A stretch of DNA of 64,000 bases from contig NZ_CP027732.1 in the NCBI RefSeq assembly GCF_003852235.1, positions 5,084,001-5,148,000 of the forward strand. The letters run 5' to 3'. The notes under the pieces were generated by a model. That model was given only the letters and a program-made list of their open reading frames with translations, did not search any database and was not told the DNA's origin. Origin of the DNA: Pseudomonas sp. R4-35-07. GTDB taxonomy: Bacteria > Pseudomonadota > Gammaproteobacteria > Pseudomonadales > Pseudomonadaceae. The translations under genes and the position numbers were made by a program. The stretch's first letter is position 1, and the number at the start of each line of letters is the position of its first letter. Positions 12,955-21,905 of the stretch are shown in pieces.

Positions 12955-13560
12955 ATGATCAAACGCAATCTGCTGGTAATGGGCCTGGCCGTTCTGTTGA
13001 GCGCGTGCGGCTTCCAGCTGCGCGGCACCGGCACCAACGAATTGTCGCTCAAGGAACTCGACGTCAGCGCACGCAATGCCTACGGCGAGACCGTGACTCA
13101 GCTGCGCCAGGCCCTGGAAAACAGCGGTGTGCGCGTCTATACCGGCGCCACCTACAAACTGGACCTGGTCGATGAGCGCGAAACCCAGCGCAACATCAGC
13201 TACGCCAGTGCGGGCCGCGCGTCGGATGTCGAGTTGACCACCACCGTCAACTTCGAAGTACAAGGCCGCGATCACTTGCCGCTGATGGGTGACAAGATCC
13301 AGGTGCAGAAAGTCGTGAGCCACGACGGCAACAACCTGGTGGGTTCAGACTCCGAGACCCTTCAGGTGCGCAAGGAAATGCGTCGTGAGCTGGTCCAGCG
13401 CATGATGACTCGCCTGCAACTGCTGACCCCGGAAAAACTCGCGGAGCTGCAGCAAATCGCCGACAACAAGGCCAAGGCTGACGCCGATGCCCTGAAAGCC
13501 GCGCAAGAGTATGAAGACAACACGCCGAAACAGTCGCCTGTTGAAGTCCCTGTCGAGTAA
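12955..13560 (+). CDS. lptE: LPS-assembly lipoprotein LptE
   Basis: LptE plugs the LptD barrel that inserts lipopolysaccharide into the outer membrane. The 201-residue precursor has a lipobox LLSAC with the acylated Cys at residue 18, followed by GFQLRGTG, the family signature. The C-terminal 35 residues are charged and Ala/Lys-rich, as in pseudomonads. AAGGGGAGC precedes the ATG. It lies between leuS and holA, the standard order. Confidence 0.95.
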   Translation: MIKRNLLVMGLAVLLSACGFQLRGTGTNELSLKELDVSARNAYGETVTQLRQALENSGVRVYTGATYKLDLVDERETQRNISYASAGRASDVELTTTVNFEVQGRDHLPLMGDKIQVQKVVSHDGNNLVGSDSETLQVRKEMRRELVQRMMTRLQLLTPEKLAELQQIADNKAKADADALKAAQEYEDNTPKQSPVEVPVE

Positions 13561-13564
13561 GCCA

Positions 13565-13589
13565 AACGGGGCGCTCCTGGCGCCCCGTT
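13565..13589. other. Hairpin between lptE and holA
   Basis: AACGGGGCGC (13565-13574) pairs with GCGCCCCGTT (13580-13589) around a 5-base loop, in the 39-bp gap before holA. There is no T-run. It ends 10 bases before the holA ATG and could mask its initiation region, where no clear Shine-Dalgarno site is seen. Confidence 0.65.
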
Positions 13590-13599
13590 CGCCCTGCCT

Positions 13600-14637
13600 A
13601 TGAAACTCGCCCCCGCCCAACTCGCCAAGCACCTGCAAGGTGGCCTCGCGCCTGTCTATATTGTCAGCGGCGATGACCCGTTGCTGTGCCAGGAAGCGGC
13701 CGACGCCATTCGCACGGCGGCGCGCCAGCAAGGTTTCGATGAACGCCAGGTGTTCAGCGCCGACGCCAGTTTCGACTGGGGCACGCTGCTGCAGGCAGGC
13801 GCGAGCATGTCGCTGTTTGCCGAAAAACGCCTGCTGGAACTGCGCCTGCCCTCGGGCAAGCCGGGCGATAAAGGCGCGGCGGCGTTGATGGAATATTGCG
13901 CGCGCCCTGCTGAAGACACGGTGTTGCTGGTCAGCCTGCCCAAGCTCGACGGCAGTGCGCAGAAAACCAAATGGGGCAAGGCGCTGGTCGAAGGTCCACA
14001 GACCCAGTTCATCCAGATCTGGCCGGTGGACAGCAGCCAGCTGCCGCAATGGATCCGCCAACGCCTGTCACAGTCCGGCCTGTCGGCCACGCAAGACGCC
14101 GTCGAGCTGATCGCCGCCAGGGTCGAGGGCAATCTGCTGGCTGCCGCCCAGGAGATCGAAAAGCTCAAGCTGATGGCGGAAGATGGGCAGATTACCGTCG
14201 AAACCGTGCAAGGCGCGGTGGCTGACAGTGCGCGGTTCGATGTCTTCGGGCTGGTGGACGCGATCCTCAACGGTGAGCCGGCCCACGCCCTGCGCATGCT
14301 CGAAGGGCTGCGCGGCGAGGGTGTGGAACCGCCGGTGATTCTCTGGGCCCTGGCCCGCGAACTGCGGGTACTGGCTAACATCGCTTTGCAATACAGCCAG
14401 GGCACACCCCTGGACAAATGCTTCAGCCAAGCCCGACCGCCAGTGTGGGACAAGCGCAAACCACTGATGAGCAAGGCCCTGCAACGGCACTCGGCGCAAC
14501 GCTGGGCGCAACTGTTGCTGGAAGCGCAGCGCATCGATGCACAGATCAAAGGCCAGGCGGCCGGTTCGCCGTGGATGAGCCTGAGTCGTTTGTCACTGTT
14601 GATGGCCGGCCAGCGCCTGGCGTTGCCTGCCGAATAG
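13600..14637 (+). CDS. holA: DNA polymerase III subunit delta HolA
   Basis: Delta opens the sliding clamp in the polymerase III clamp loader. The 345-residue length matches the family (E. coli 343). Typical segments are the N-terminal KLAPAQLAKHL, PVYIVSGDDPLLCQEA near residues 17-35, and AARVEGNLLAAAQEIEKL near residue 170. It follows lptE by 39 bp and is probably in the same transcript. Confidence 0.94.
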   Translation: MKLAPAQLAKHLQGGLAPVYIVSGDDPLLCQEAADAIRTAARQQGFDERQVFSADASFDWGTLLQAGASMSLFAEKRLLELRLPSGKPGDKGAAALMEYCARPAEDTVLLVSLPKLDGSAQKTKWGKALVEGPQTQFIQIWPVDSSQLPQWIRQRLSQSGLSATQDAVELIAARVEGNLLAAAQEIEKLKLMAEDGQITVETVQGAVADSARFDVFGLVDAILNGEPAHALRMLEGLRGEGVEPPVILWALARELRVLANIALQYSQGTPLDKCFSQARPPVWDKRKPLMSKALQRHSAQRWAQLLLEAQRIDAQIKGQAAGSPWMSLSRLSLLMAGQRLALPAE

Positions 14638-14663
14638 CTCACCCAAGAACACCACAGACCCAA

Positions 14664-14753
14664 TGTGGGAGGGGGCTTGCTCCCGATAGCGGTGTAACAG
14701 TCAAAAAATCCAGTGACTGACACTCCGTCATCGGGAGCAAGCCCCCTCCCACA
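14664..14753. repeat. REPIN 3, holA to arfA
   Basis: The left arm GTGGGAGGGGGCTTGCTCCC starts at 14665 and the inverted right arm ends at 14752. It lies between holA and the promoter-like region of arfA. Confidence 0.9.
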
Positions 14754-14780
14754 TTTTGATTGTGTTTACAATTCTCAGGC

Positions 14781-14809
14781 TTTACAGCGCCGCAATATAG
14801 GCAGATTAT
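14781..14809 (+). promoter_or_regulatory. Possible sigma-70 promoter of arfA
   Basis: TTTACA at 14781-14786 and GATTAT at 14804-14809 are separated by exactly 17 bases and end 36 bases before the arfA ATG. The region is AT-rich compared with its surroundings. Confidence 0.4.
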
Positions 14810-14845
14810 TTTCGCCGCTCCACCCACCCGAACGAGAGAAAGACC

Positions 14846-15010
14846 ATGAGCAAAAAGCCATCCAAGCATGGCCCGAACAAGGCCAAATCCATCATCGCCC
14901 AGCCACTGTTCCGCAGCCGTCAGGAACGCGCCGGCAAGGGCAAAGGCAGCTACCGCCGCGAAGCCTTCCAGTCTAATAGCTGGGAGGCTTCTTACTTTCT
15001 GGCTGCCTGA
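14846..15010 (+). CDS. arfA: Alternative ribosome-rescue factor ArfA
   Basis: A 54-codon frame encodes a basic protein with PLFRSRQERAGKGKGSYRRE, closely matching the conserved core of E. coli ArfA (PLFRQR...KGKGSY...), and ends near NSWEAS. ArfA enters stalled ribosomes with an empty A-site and recruits RF2, as a backup for tmRNA. The gene is easy to miss because it is so short. The E. coli gene has an extra hydrophobic tail that is normally removed through mRNA cleavage; here the protein ends shortly after the core. A weak TGCC-tgaa-GGCA hairpin overlaps the stop codon. GAGAAAGACC precedes the ATG. Confidence 0.9.
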   Translation: MSKKPSKHGPNKAKSIIAQPLFRSRQERAGKGKGSYRREAFQSNSWEASYFLAA

Positions 15011-15072
15011 AGGCAAGCGCCCCTCTGGCATGATAAGGTCTGCACTGGATTTGTAACCCCCTGGACCTGTGC

Positions 15073-16398
15073 ATGCCCTCTAGTCTTTCCCGTCGTTGGC
15101 ACCTTCGCCAATTGATCGCTGCCTCCAGCCTCATTCTGCTTGTCGCCTGCGCGGAAAAACCCACCGCCGCGGATGCTCAACCCCTGCCCACGCTCAAGAC
15201 TGTACCGGCCGTCGCGCCTGCCGTCGTTGCGCCGTTGGCGGTAGACAACCTGAACATCCAACCGACCCAGACCTTCGCCGAATGGCAGGCCGGTTTCCGT
15301 GCGCAGGCCCTGCAAGCCGGAATCACCGCCGACGTCTTCGATAATGCCTTCGCCGGCGTCAGCCCGGACATGGCGGTGATTCGCGCCGACCGCAGCCAGC
15401 CGGAGTTTTCCCGGCCGGTGTGGGAATACCTCGACGGCGCGCTGTCGCCGCTGCGCGTGCGTAATGGCCAGGCCTTGCTGGTCAAGTACGCCGATATCCT
15501 GCAGCGCATCGAAGAGCGGTATGGCGTCGATCGCCAGGCCCTCGTCTCGGTGTGGGGCATGGAAAGCAACTTCGGCCAGTTCCAGGGCAATAACTCGGTG
15601 ATCCGCTCGCTCGCAACCCTGGCTTATGAGGGCCGTCGCCCGGCGTTCGCACAGGCGCAACTGCTGGCGGCGCTGCAGATCATCCAGCACGGCGATATTG
15701 CGGCCGACCAGATGAAAGGTTCCTGGGCCGGCGCAATGGGCCAGACCCAATTCATTCCCACCACCTACAACACCCATGCCGTGGATTTCGACGGCGACGG
15801 TCGCCGCGATATCTGGAACAGCCCGAGTGACGCCCTCGCCTCCACCGCCCATTACCTGCAAAGCTCCGGTTGGCAGAAAGGCCAGCCGTGGGGCGTTGAG
15901 GTGCAGCCATTGCCCTCGGGCTTCGACTATTCCCTGGCCGATGGTGGCGCCCGCAAGACCGTCGCCGAATGGCTGAAACTGGGCATCCAACTGCCGCCTG
16001 GCGTGAGCCTGCCAGCCAACGTCGACCAACTGTCCGCCGCCCTGCTGTTGCCGGCCGGCTACCGTGGCCCAGCGTTCCTGGTTTTGGATAACTTCCGTGC
16101 AATCCTGAAGTACAACAACTCGTCATCCTATGCGCTGGCCGTTGGCCTGCTGTCGGAGCGATTTGGTGGCGGTGGTGTGATTCGCGGGAGTTGGCCGAAG
16201 GATGAGCTGCCGCTGAGCCGCTCGCAACGTATCGACCTGCAGACGGTGCTCAGCGCCAAGGGCTACGACGCGGGCAATGCCGACGGGATCATAGGCGCTA
16301 ACACGCGCAAGGCGATTCGAGCGGCACAGCAAGCGTTGGGCTGGCCGGCGGATGGGTATCCGACGGTGAAGCTGCTGGAGGCGCTGCAGGGCCGATAG
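15073..16398 (+). CDS. Lytic murein transglycosylase lipoprotein (MltB/SltH-like)
   Basis: The 441-residue lipoprotein precursor has lipobox LVAC (Cys26), an MltB-type SLT_2 domain (about 50-345) with the catalytic Glu in GMESNFGQFQGN and AMGQTQFIPTTY, and a C-terminal peptidoglycan-binding domain (about 370-438, KGYDAGNADGIIGANTRKAI). It cleaves glycan strands to 1,6-anhydro products at the outer membrane. From its position after holA it corresponds to SltH/SltB3 (PA3992) of P. aeruginosa. It is a second, longer paralogue of the mltB gene at 21.9-22.9 kb. Confidence 0.92.
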   Translation: MPSSLSRRWHLRQLIAASSLILLVACAEKPTAADAQPLPTLKTVPAVAPAVVAPLAVDNLNIQPTQTFAEWQAGFRAQALQAGITADVFDNAFAGVSPDMAVIRADRSQPEFSRPVWEYLDGALSPLRVRNGQALLVKYADILQRIEERYGVDRQALVSVWGMESNFGQFQGNNSVIRSLATLAYEGRRPAFAQAQLLAALQIIQHGDIAADQMKGSWAGAMGQTQFIPTTYNTHAVDFDGDGRRDIWNSPSDALASTAHYLQSSGWQKGQPWGVEVQPLPSGFDYSLADGGARKTVAEWLKLGIQLPPGVSLPANVDQLSAALLLPAGYRGPAFLVLDNFRAILKYNNSSSYALAVGLLSERFGGGGVIRGSWPKDELPLSRSQRIDLQTVLSAKGYDAGNADGIIGANTRKAIRAAQQALGWPADGYPTVKLLEALQGR

Positions 16399-16420
16399 AT
16401 TGGCTTATGGCGACTACTGC

Positions 16421-16447
16421 TATCGGGGGCTTGCCCCCGATGGCGGT
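16421..16447. repeat. Solitary REP copy
   Basis: ATCGGGGGCTTGCCCCCGAT is a perfect REP palindrome (core 16424-16439) without the GTGGGAGG flank and without a second inverted copy. It lies between the convergent transglycosylase and ldcA-like genes and looks like a decayed or single REP. Confidence 0.75.
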
Positions 16448-16461
16448 TTAGAAACCGACGA

Positions 16462-17379
16462 TTATTTACAGACTACATCCTGCTCCAACACCACCCGCTG
16501 CTCCCCCGCATCCAGGCGCACCAACGCCCCCATCGGCAACGTCAGGTTCGGATCGCAATGCCCACTGCGCCAGCCGGACAGCACCGGAATGCACAGCGGT
16601 TCGAAGGTCTGTTTCAACAGCCTTTCAAGCCCTACCTGCTCCACACCGGCCACGTCCCCTACCAACACACCTGCAATCTGGTCGAGCTTGCCCGCCAGGC
16701 GCAGGTGCGTCAGCAGACGGTCGATGCGATAGAGCGGCTCGTTGACGTCCTCGATAAACAGAATGATGCCTTCAGCGTCAATGTCGTAAGCGGTACCCAT
16801 CACCGCCGCGATCATCGAGAGGTTGCCGCCCAGCAAGCGTCCGCAGGCGATGCCAGGTTCGAGGGTGGTCAAGGGGTAGGCCGCCGGGTGCGTCAACAAG
16901 CTGCCGGCGCCGAGCTGACCACGCAGCAGGCTGAACAGCGATGACTCGGTGGGGGGTTGCTTGCCACCGAGCAAGTCGGCATTGAGCATTGGCCCGTGGA
17001 AGGTGACAAAGCCCGCGTAGCGGTTGATCGCCAGGTGCAAGGCGGTGATATCGCTGTAGCCCACGAACGGCTTGGGGTTGGCACCCAGCAGGTCGAAGTC
17101 CAGTGCGTCGAGCAGACGTGGCGTGCCGTAGCCGCCGCGCAGGCAGAAAATCGCGTCGATTTCGGGGTCGGCGAAGGCAGCATGCAGGTCGTTGAGGCGC
17201 ACTTGATCACTGCCGGCCAGGTAGCCGTCGCGTTCATACACACCCGGGAAGATGCGCAGTTCGTAGCCACGGGCGCGCATCCATTGCCCGGCTTTTTCAA
17301 CGTCCAGCGCAGCGGGGCCGGCGGGGGCGATCAGGCCGATGGTGCCTTCGGGGCGCAGCGCGGGTACGGCGGCGGTCAT
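16462..17379 (-). CDS. ldcA: LD-carboxypeptidase (S66 family, LdcA-like)
   Basis: This 305-residue S66 serine peptidase should cut the L,D bond of muropeptide tetrapeptides during cytosolic cell-wall recycling. Family marks are TIGLIAPAGPAA at the N-terminus, IFCLRGGYGTPRLLDALDF, FVGYSDITALH (nucleophile Ser) and THPAAYPL. The ATG at 17379 is chosen because GGGAG lies 8 bases upstream; a TTG two codons earlier would be too close. It has no signal peptide, as expected. Confidence 0.93.
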   Translation of the reverse strand: MTAAVPALRPEGTIGLIAPAGPAALDVEKAGQWMRARGYELRIFPGVYERDGYLAGSDQVRLNDLHAAFADPEIDAIFCLRGGYGTPRLLDALDFDLLGANPKPFVGYSDITALHLAINRYAGFVTFHGPMLNADLLGGKQPPTESSLFSLLRGQLGAGSLLTHPAAYPLTTLEPGIACGRLLGGNLSMIAAVMGTAYDIDAEGIILFIEDVNEPLYRIDRLLTHLRLAGKLDQIAGVLVGDVAGVEQVGLERLLKQTFEPLCIPVLSGWRSGHCDPNLTLPMGALVRLDAGEQRVVLEQDVVCK

Positions 17380-17413
17380 GCACAATTCTCCCTATAGATG
17401 ACGCTTAACGAAA

Positions 17414-17502
17414 TGTGGGAGGGGGCTTGCCCCCGATGGCGGTGTGACAGTCAATACAGGATCGACTGATAGACCGCAATCGGGGGCAAGCCCCCTCCCA
17501 CA
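17414..17502. repeat. REPIN 4, ldcA to lipA
   Basis: The left arm GTGGGAGGGGGCTTGCCCCC starts at 17415 and the inverted arm ends at 17501. Both arms are of the CCCCC-core subtype. It lies between the 3' end of lipA and the 5' end of ldcA, both on the minus strand. Confidence 0.9.
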
Positions 17503-17531
17503 TTGGACCTGCGGCGTTACATAGCTCGGTG

Positions 17532-18557
17532 TTACGACACCAGGCTCGCCTTGACCAGCTTGGCCTGCTCGTCGGCGTGGTACGAAGAGCGCACCAATGG
17601 GCCGGAGGCTACGTTCTTGAAGCCCATCTTGTACCCTTCCTCGGCGAACCAGGCGAAGGTATCCGGGTGCACGAAACGCTGCACCGGCAAGTGGCTACGG
17701 GACGGTTGCAGGTACTGGCCCAGGGTCAGCATATCGATGTCGTGCTCGCGCATGCGCTTCATGACTTCGATAACTTCTTCGTCGGTTTCGCCCAGGCCCA
17801 GCATCAAGCCGGATTTGGTCGGAATGTGCGGCATCATCTGCTTGAACTTCTGCAGCAGGGTCAGCGACCACTGGTAATCCGAACCCGGACGCGCGGCCTT
17901 GTACAGGCGCGGAACGGTTTCCAGGTTGTGGTTGAATACATCCGGCGGCTCGGCGGCGGTGATTTGCAGCGCCACATCCATGCGGCCACGGTAGTCGGGC
18001 ACCAGGGTTTCAAGCATGACGTTTGGCGACAGTTTGCGGATTTCGCGGATGCAATCGGCAAAGTGCTGGGCACCGCCGTCGCGCAAGTCGTCACGGTCGA
18101 CTGAAGTGATCACCACATATTTGAGTTTCAGGTCGGCGATGGCGATAGCCAGGCTTTCCGGCTCGTTGACGTCCAGGGGCTTCGGACGGCCGTGGCCGAC
18201 GTCGCAGAACGGGCAACGACGGGTGCAGATGTCACCCATGATCATGAAGGTGGCGGTGCCGCCGGAGAAGCATTCGCCCAGATTCGGGCAGGAGGCCTCT
18301 TCGCACACGCTGTGCAACTTGTGTTTGCGCAGCAGCGCCTTGATACGGTCGACTTCCGGCGAGACCGGGATGCGCACGCGAATCCAGTCAGGCTTTTTCG
18401 GCAGTTCGGTGGTAGGGATGATCTTGACCGGGATGCGTGCAACCTTCTCGGCGCCGCGCAGCTTGACGCCGGCTTCCACCTTGGCACGCGGGGCCGGGGC
18501 TGGACGCTCGGTAACGTCCAGCGTCGGGATCATGGTTTGCACAACATCAGTAGTCAT
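17532..18557 (-). CDS. lipA: Lipoyl synthase LipA
   Basis: LipA is a radical-SAM enzyme that inserts two sulfurs into protein-bound octanoyl groups. The 341-residue protein has the auxiliary-cluster cysteines in [12 protein letters not shown] and the radical-SAM motif CTRRCPFC, then the conserved [15 protein letters not shown]. It starts one base after the lipB stop region, the last gene of ybeD-lipB-lipA. Confidence 0.97.
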   Translation of the reverse strand: MTTDVVQTMIPTLDVTERPAPAPRAKVEAGVKLRGAEKVARIPVKIIPTTELPKKPDWIRVRIPVSPEVDRIKALLRKHKLHSVCEEASCPNLGECFSGGTATFMIMGDICTRRCPFCDVGHGRPKPLDVNEPESLAIAIADLKLKYVVITSVDRDDLRDGGAQHFADCIREIRKLSPNVMLETLVPDYRGRMDVALQITAAEPPDVFNHNLETVPRLYKAARPGSDYQWSLTLLQKFKQMMPHIPTKSGLMLGLGETDEEVIEVMKRMREHDIDMLTLGQYLQPSRSHLPVQRFVHPDTFAWFAEEGYKMGFKNVASGPLVRSSYHADEQAKLVKASLVS

Positions 18558-18558
18558 A

Positions 18559-19206
18559 TCAATCGATTCCGCCCGTCAGGGTCGTCTGCTCAGCATAGTC
18601 GAGGTGTTTGACGAGCTGCGCGCGCAGCCGGGCACTTACCTCGGCAAATTCTATGGGTGTTGCATGGTCGCTCAACTGGGTCATCGCAAGCCCCGCGTAG
18701 CCGCAGGGGTTGATGCGCCGGAACGGGGCCAGGTCCATGTCCACATTCAGGGCCAGGCCATGAAAAGAACACCCGTGACGAATGCGCAATCCCAGGGAAG
18801 CGATTTTCGCGCCATCCACATACACACCCGGTGCATCAGGCTTGGCCGCAGCGGTCACGCCGTAACTGGCCAACAGCTCGATCAGGCAAGCTTCCATGCG
18901 GCTTACCAGGTCACGCACGCCAAACCCCAGCTTGCGCACATCCAGCAACAGATAAGCGACCAGTTGGCCAGGCCCATGGTAAGTCACTTGACCCCCTCGG
19001 TCGACCTGCACCACCGGAATATCCCCCGGAAGCAGCAGGTGCTCAGCCTTGCCGGCCTGCCCCTGGGTGAACACCGGTGGGTGTTCGACCAGCCAGATTT
19101 CATCCGCTGCCGAGTTGCCGCGCTCATTGGTAAAGCGCTGCATGGCGTGCCAGACCGGCTCGTAGGCCATCCGGCCGAGCTCGCGAAAGCCCAGGACCTG
19201 TGGCAT
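18559..19206 (-). CDS. lipB: Octanoyltransferase LipB
   Basis: LipB moves octanoate from acyl-carrier protein to lipoyl domains, the step before LipA. The 215-residue protein has [17 protein letters not shown] and the catalytic Cys in RINPCGYAG. The ATG at 19206 shares a base with the ybeD stop (TGATG), so translation is probably coupled; a GTG one codon earlier is less likely. Confidence 0.96.
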   Translation of the reverse strand: MPQVLGFRELGRMAYEPVWHAMQRFTNERGNSAADEIWLVEHPPVFTQGQAGKAEHLLLPGDIPVVQVDRGGQVTYHGPGQLVAYLLLDVRKLGFGVRDLVSRMEACLIELLASYGVTAAAKPDAPGVYVDGAKIASLGLRIRHGCSFHGLALNVDMDLAPFRRINPCGYAGLAMTQLSDHATPIEFAEVSARLRAQLVKHLDYAEQTTLTGGID

Positions 19207-19481
19207 CACAACACCATGTGCACGAAGCCGGTGGCCCGCAGTTCGCTGTTGATGTCGTAGAGCTGGTCTTGACCGATTGCAACGATGTGCAATTGGATCG
19301 TGGTGTATTTGCCTGTGGAGCTGGATCGCTCGTCCACACGCTGATCATTGATCGTCGCGTGCTTGCGCACTATCTCGAGGATCAAGTCTTTGCGGCCTAC
19401 ACCGGTATCGCTGATTATCTTGATGGGGTAGTCCACCACCGGGAATTCGATCTTTGGCGCCTTTACTTCGGTATCGGTCAT
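19206..19481 (-). CDS. ybeD: YbeD family (DUF493) protein
   Basis: The 91-residue ACT-like DUF493 protein contains [15 protein letters not shown] and [22 protein letters not shown]. YbeD sits between dacA and lipB in E. coli, and the same order is seen here (dacC-ybeD-lipB). Its function is not settled. The start at 19481 fits the family; an upstream extension lies across the terminator after dacC. Confidence 0.9.
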   Translation of the reverse strand: MTDTEVKAPKIEFPVVDYPIKIISDTGVGRKDLILEIVRKHATINDQRVDERSSSTGKYTTIQLHIVAIGQDQLYDINSELRATGFVHMVL

Positions 19482-19520
19482 GGCGTAACGGCCTCGTAAG
19501 CGGTAAGCCGTGGCGACGGC

Positions 19521-19551
19521 AAAGCCCCGCGTCGGATCAACGCGGGGCTTT
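19521..19551 (-). terminator. Terminator hairpin after dacC
   Basis: AAAGCCCCGCG (19521-19531) and CGCGGGGCTTT (19541-19551) form a perfect 11-bp stem with a 9-base loop, 14 bases after the dacC stop on the minus strand. Read on that strand the stem ends in TTT. It should separate dacC from ybeD-lipB-lipA. Confidence 0.65.
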
Positions 19552-19565
19552 GCAGGTGCACACAA

Positions 19566-20723
19566 TCAGTTGAACAAGCCGTAGAAGAATAGACGGATGC
19601 TATCCCACACGCGGCGGAAGATACCACCTTCGTCGACGGCGTCCAGTGCGATCAGGTCGGCGCTGTGCACCACCTTGTCGTCCAGTTTGACTTCGACTTT
19701 ACCGATCACGTCGCCCTTGGCGATTGGGGCAACCAATTGCGGGTTCATGGTCATGCTGGCAGCGAGCTTTTTCAGCTGGCCTTTAGGCATGGTCAGGGTC
19801 AGGTCATCAGCCAGGCCGGCCTTGACTTGGGAGGTTGCGCCCTTCCATACCGGCGCGGTCGCCAGCTCCGTACCCTTCTGGTAGAAGGTCTGGGTTTCGA
19901 AGAAGCGGAAGCCGTAGGTCAGCAGCTTTTGCGTCTCGGCCGCACGGGCCTGCTCGCTGTTGGTGCCGAATACCACGGCGATCAGGCGCTGGCCATCACG
20001 TACAGCGGACGACACCATGCAGTAGCCGGCTTCGTCGGTGTGGCCGGTTTTCAGGCCATCGACGGTCTTGTCGCGCCACAGCAACAGGTTGCGGTTAGGC
20101 TGCTTGATGTTGTTCCAGAAGAACTCTTTCTGGGAGTAGATGGCGTAGTGCACCGGGTCGACGCGGATGATCGCGCGGGCCAGGATCGCCATGTCGTGAG
20201 CCGACGAATAATGCTCAGGATTCGGCAGGCCGGTCGGGTTCATGAAGTGGCTATTGGTCATGCCCAGGTCGCCGGCCGTCTTGTTCATCATGTCGGCGAA
20301 CGCGTCTTCGCTGCCGGCGATGTGCTCGGCCAAGGCGACGCTGGCGTCGTTACCGGACTGGATGATGATGCCGTGCAACAGGTCGCTGACGGTGACTTGC
20401 GAGCCGACCTTGATGAACATCCGCGAACCACCGGTACGCCAGGCGTTTTCGCTGACGGTCACCGGGTCGTTTTCGCCGATCTGGCCGCGACGGATTTCCA
20501 GGGTCGCGATGTAGGCGGTCATCAGCTTGGTCAGGCTGGCTGGAGGCAGGCGCACGTCACCGCCGTTTTCGACCAGCACGTTGCCACTGGCGGCATCCAT
20601 GAGGACCCAGGCCTTGGCGGCCAGTTGCGGGGAAGCCGGCACCATCTCAACCGCCCAGGCGGCCGGAGTGATGATCAGCGAGATAAGCAGGCACGTACGT
20701 TTGGCTAAGGTGGTGATGTTCAT
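19566..20723 (-). CDS. dacC: D-Ala-D-Ala carboxypeptidase (PBP5/6 type)
   Basis: This periplasmic enzyme trims pentapeptides on peptidoglycan. The 385-residue precursor has a signal peptide (TPAAWA-VEM), SxxK as SLTK (Ser63), the SGN motif in IIQSGNDAS, KTG in DGLKTGHTDEAG, and an amphipathic C-terminal anchor ending RLFFYGLFN. P. aeruginosa calls this locus dacC. A 177-bp leader upstream holds a TTGCCC-tcgc-GGGCAA hairpin (20751-20766) and probably its own promoter. Confidence 0.95.
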   Translation of the reverse strand: MNITTLAKRTCLLISLIITPAAWAVEMVPASPQLAAKAWVLMDAASGNVLVENGGDVRLPPASLTKLMTAYIATLEIRRGQIGENDPVTVSENAWRTGGSRMFIKVGSQVTVSDLLHGIIIQSGNDASVALAEHIAGSEDAFADMMNKTAGDLGMTNSHFMNPTGLPNPEHYSSAHDMAILARAIIRVDPVHYAIYSQKEFFWNNIKQPNRNLLLWRDKTVDGLKTGHTDEAGYCMVSSAVRDGQRLIAVVFGTNSEQARAAETQKLLTYGFRFFETQTFYQKGTELATAPVWKGATSQVKAGLADDLTLTMPKGQLKKLAASMTMNPQLVAPIAKGDVIGKVEVKLDDKVVHSADLIALDAVDEGGIFRRVWDSIRLFFYGLFN

Positions 20724-20900
20724 CCGTCTCTCGAAATTGCTTATGGAAACTTGCCCTCGCGGGCAAAACTATTCAGACAGCCCGCTTCCAGACTGTCACG
20801 TGTTCGGTTGCCCGCTCACCCCTTGCCCCTGGGTTTTATTGTTTAACGAGCCAACAACCAGGGCCCAGGCATGCGCCTGAACCTGCAGTCCTTTATTGCC

Positions 20901-21905
20901 TTATTCTGCGGTCACTACGCTGGGTTGCCCCAGGTTCGCCAGGCGTACGCTGTTCTGCACTTGCGCCACCTCGCTCGGCGAGCCGATCGGCCCCATGCGC
21001 ACACGGTGCAGGGTTTGCTGGTTACGCACGATGGAGCTGATGAACACTGGCGCGCTGACCATGCCGCTGAGCTTGGACCTTAACAGTTCTGCCGCATCCG
21101 GGTTGGCGAAAGCGCCCACCTGCAAGTACTGCCCGCCCACGGTGGAGGCACCCGGCGCGGCACGGGGCACGACGACAGTATCCGGCGCATGCTGCGCGGG
21201 CGGCGGCGTCCATTGTTCGATCTTGCCGGTCGACGCCGTCACCTGGGGTTGCGCGGTTTGCGGTTCGTTGAGCATCAACGGCGCCGGCTTGCCACGCTGG
21301 GCCCAGTACTGCGCCGGGTCGATGCCTTCGACCTTGACCCGTGCGGTACCGATTTCGGCGTAACCGAGTTTCTTCGCGGCGGCGTAGGACAAGTCAATGA
21401 TCCGGTCCGAATAGAACGGCCCACGGTCATTGACCCGCAGGATCACCGTGCGGTTGTTGTCCAGGTTGGTCACGCGCACGTAGCTGGGCAGCGGCAGGGT
21501 CTTGTGCGCCGCGCTCATGCCGTACAGGTCATACACTTCGCCGTTGGCGGTGTTCTGGCCATGGAATTTGGTGCCGTACCAGGACGCCGTGCCTGACTGC
21601 ACGTAGGTCTTGGAGTCCTGCAGCGGGAAGTAATTCTTGCCCAGCACGGTATACGGGTTGGCCTTGTAGGGGCCGGAGTGCAAGGTGGGCGTGGCATCGG
21701 GGATCTTCGACACATCCACATCCCACCACGGCGCGCCATCTTTGTGCGCACGGTTGATGTCCAGGCCCGGCTGGGCGCGAACCACAGCGCCACCGGCCTT
21801 CTTGGCCGGCGCTCGGTTCGGCGTCGTGGAGCAACTGGCGATCAGCAGGGACAACGCGGCGAACGCCACCAGCTTGAGCGGTTTTTTGAACGGCGATACC
21901 CGCAT
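20901..21905 (-). CDS. rlpA: Septal-ring lytic transglycosylase lipoprotein RlpA
   Basis: RlpA is an outer-membrane lipoprotein that, in P. aeruginosa, cuts denuded glycan strands at the septum. The 334-residue precursor has lipobox IASC (Cys25), the double-psi barrel (about 105-200) with GTASWYGTKFHGQNTANGE and VNDRGPFYSDRIIDLS, and a C-terminal SPOR domain (about 255-330) with YLQVGAFANPDAAELL. Its ATG shares one base with the mltB stop (TAATG). Confidence 0.95.
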   Translation of the reverse strand: MRVSPFKKPLKLVAFAALSLLIASCSTTPNRAPAKKAGGAVVRAQPGLDINRAHKDGAPWWDVDVSKIPDATPTLHSGPYKANPYTVLGKNYFPLQDSKTYVQSGTASWYGTKFHGQNTANGEVYDLYGMSAAHKTLPLPSYVRVTNLDNNRTVILRVNDRGPFYSDRIIDLSYAAAKKLGYAEIGTARVKVEGIDPAQYWAQRGKPAPLMLNEPQTAQPQVTASTGKIEQWTPPPAQHAPDTVVVPRAAPGASTVGGQYLQVGAFANPDAAELLRSKLSGMVSAPVFISSIVRNQQTLHRVRMGPIGSPSEVAQVQNSVRLANLGQPSVVTAE

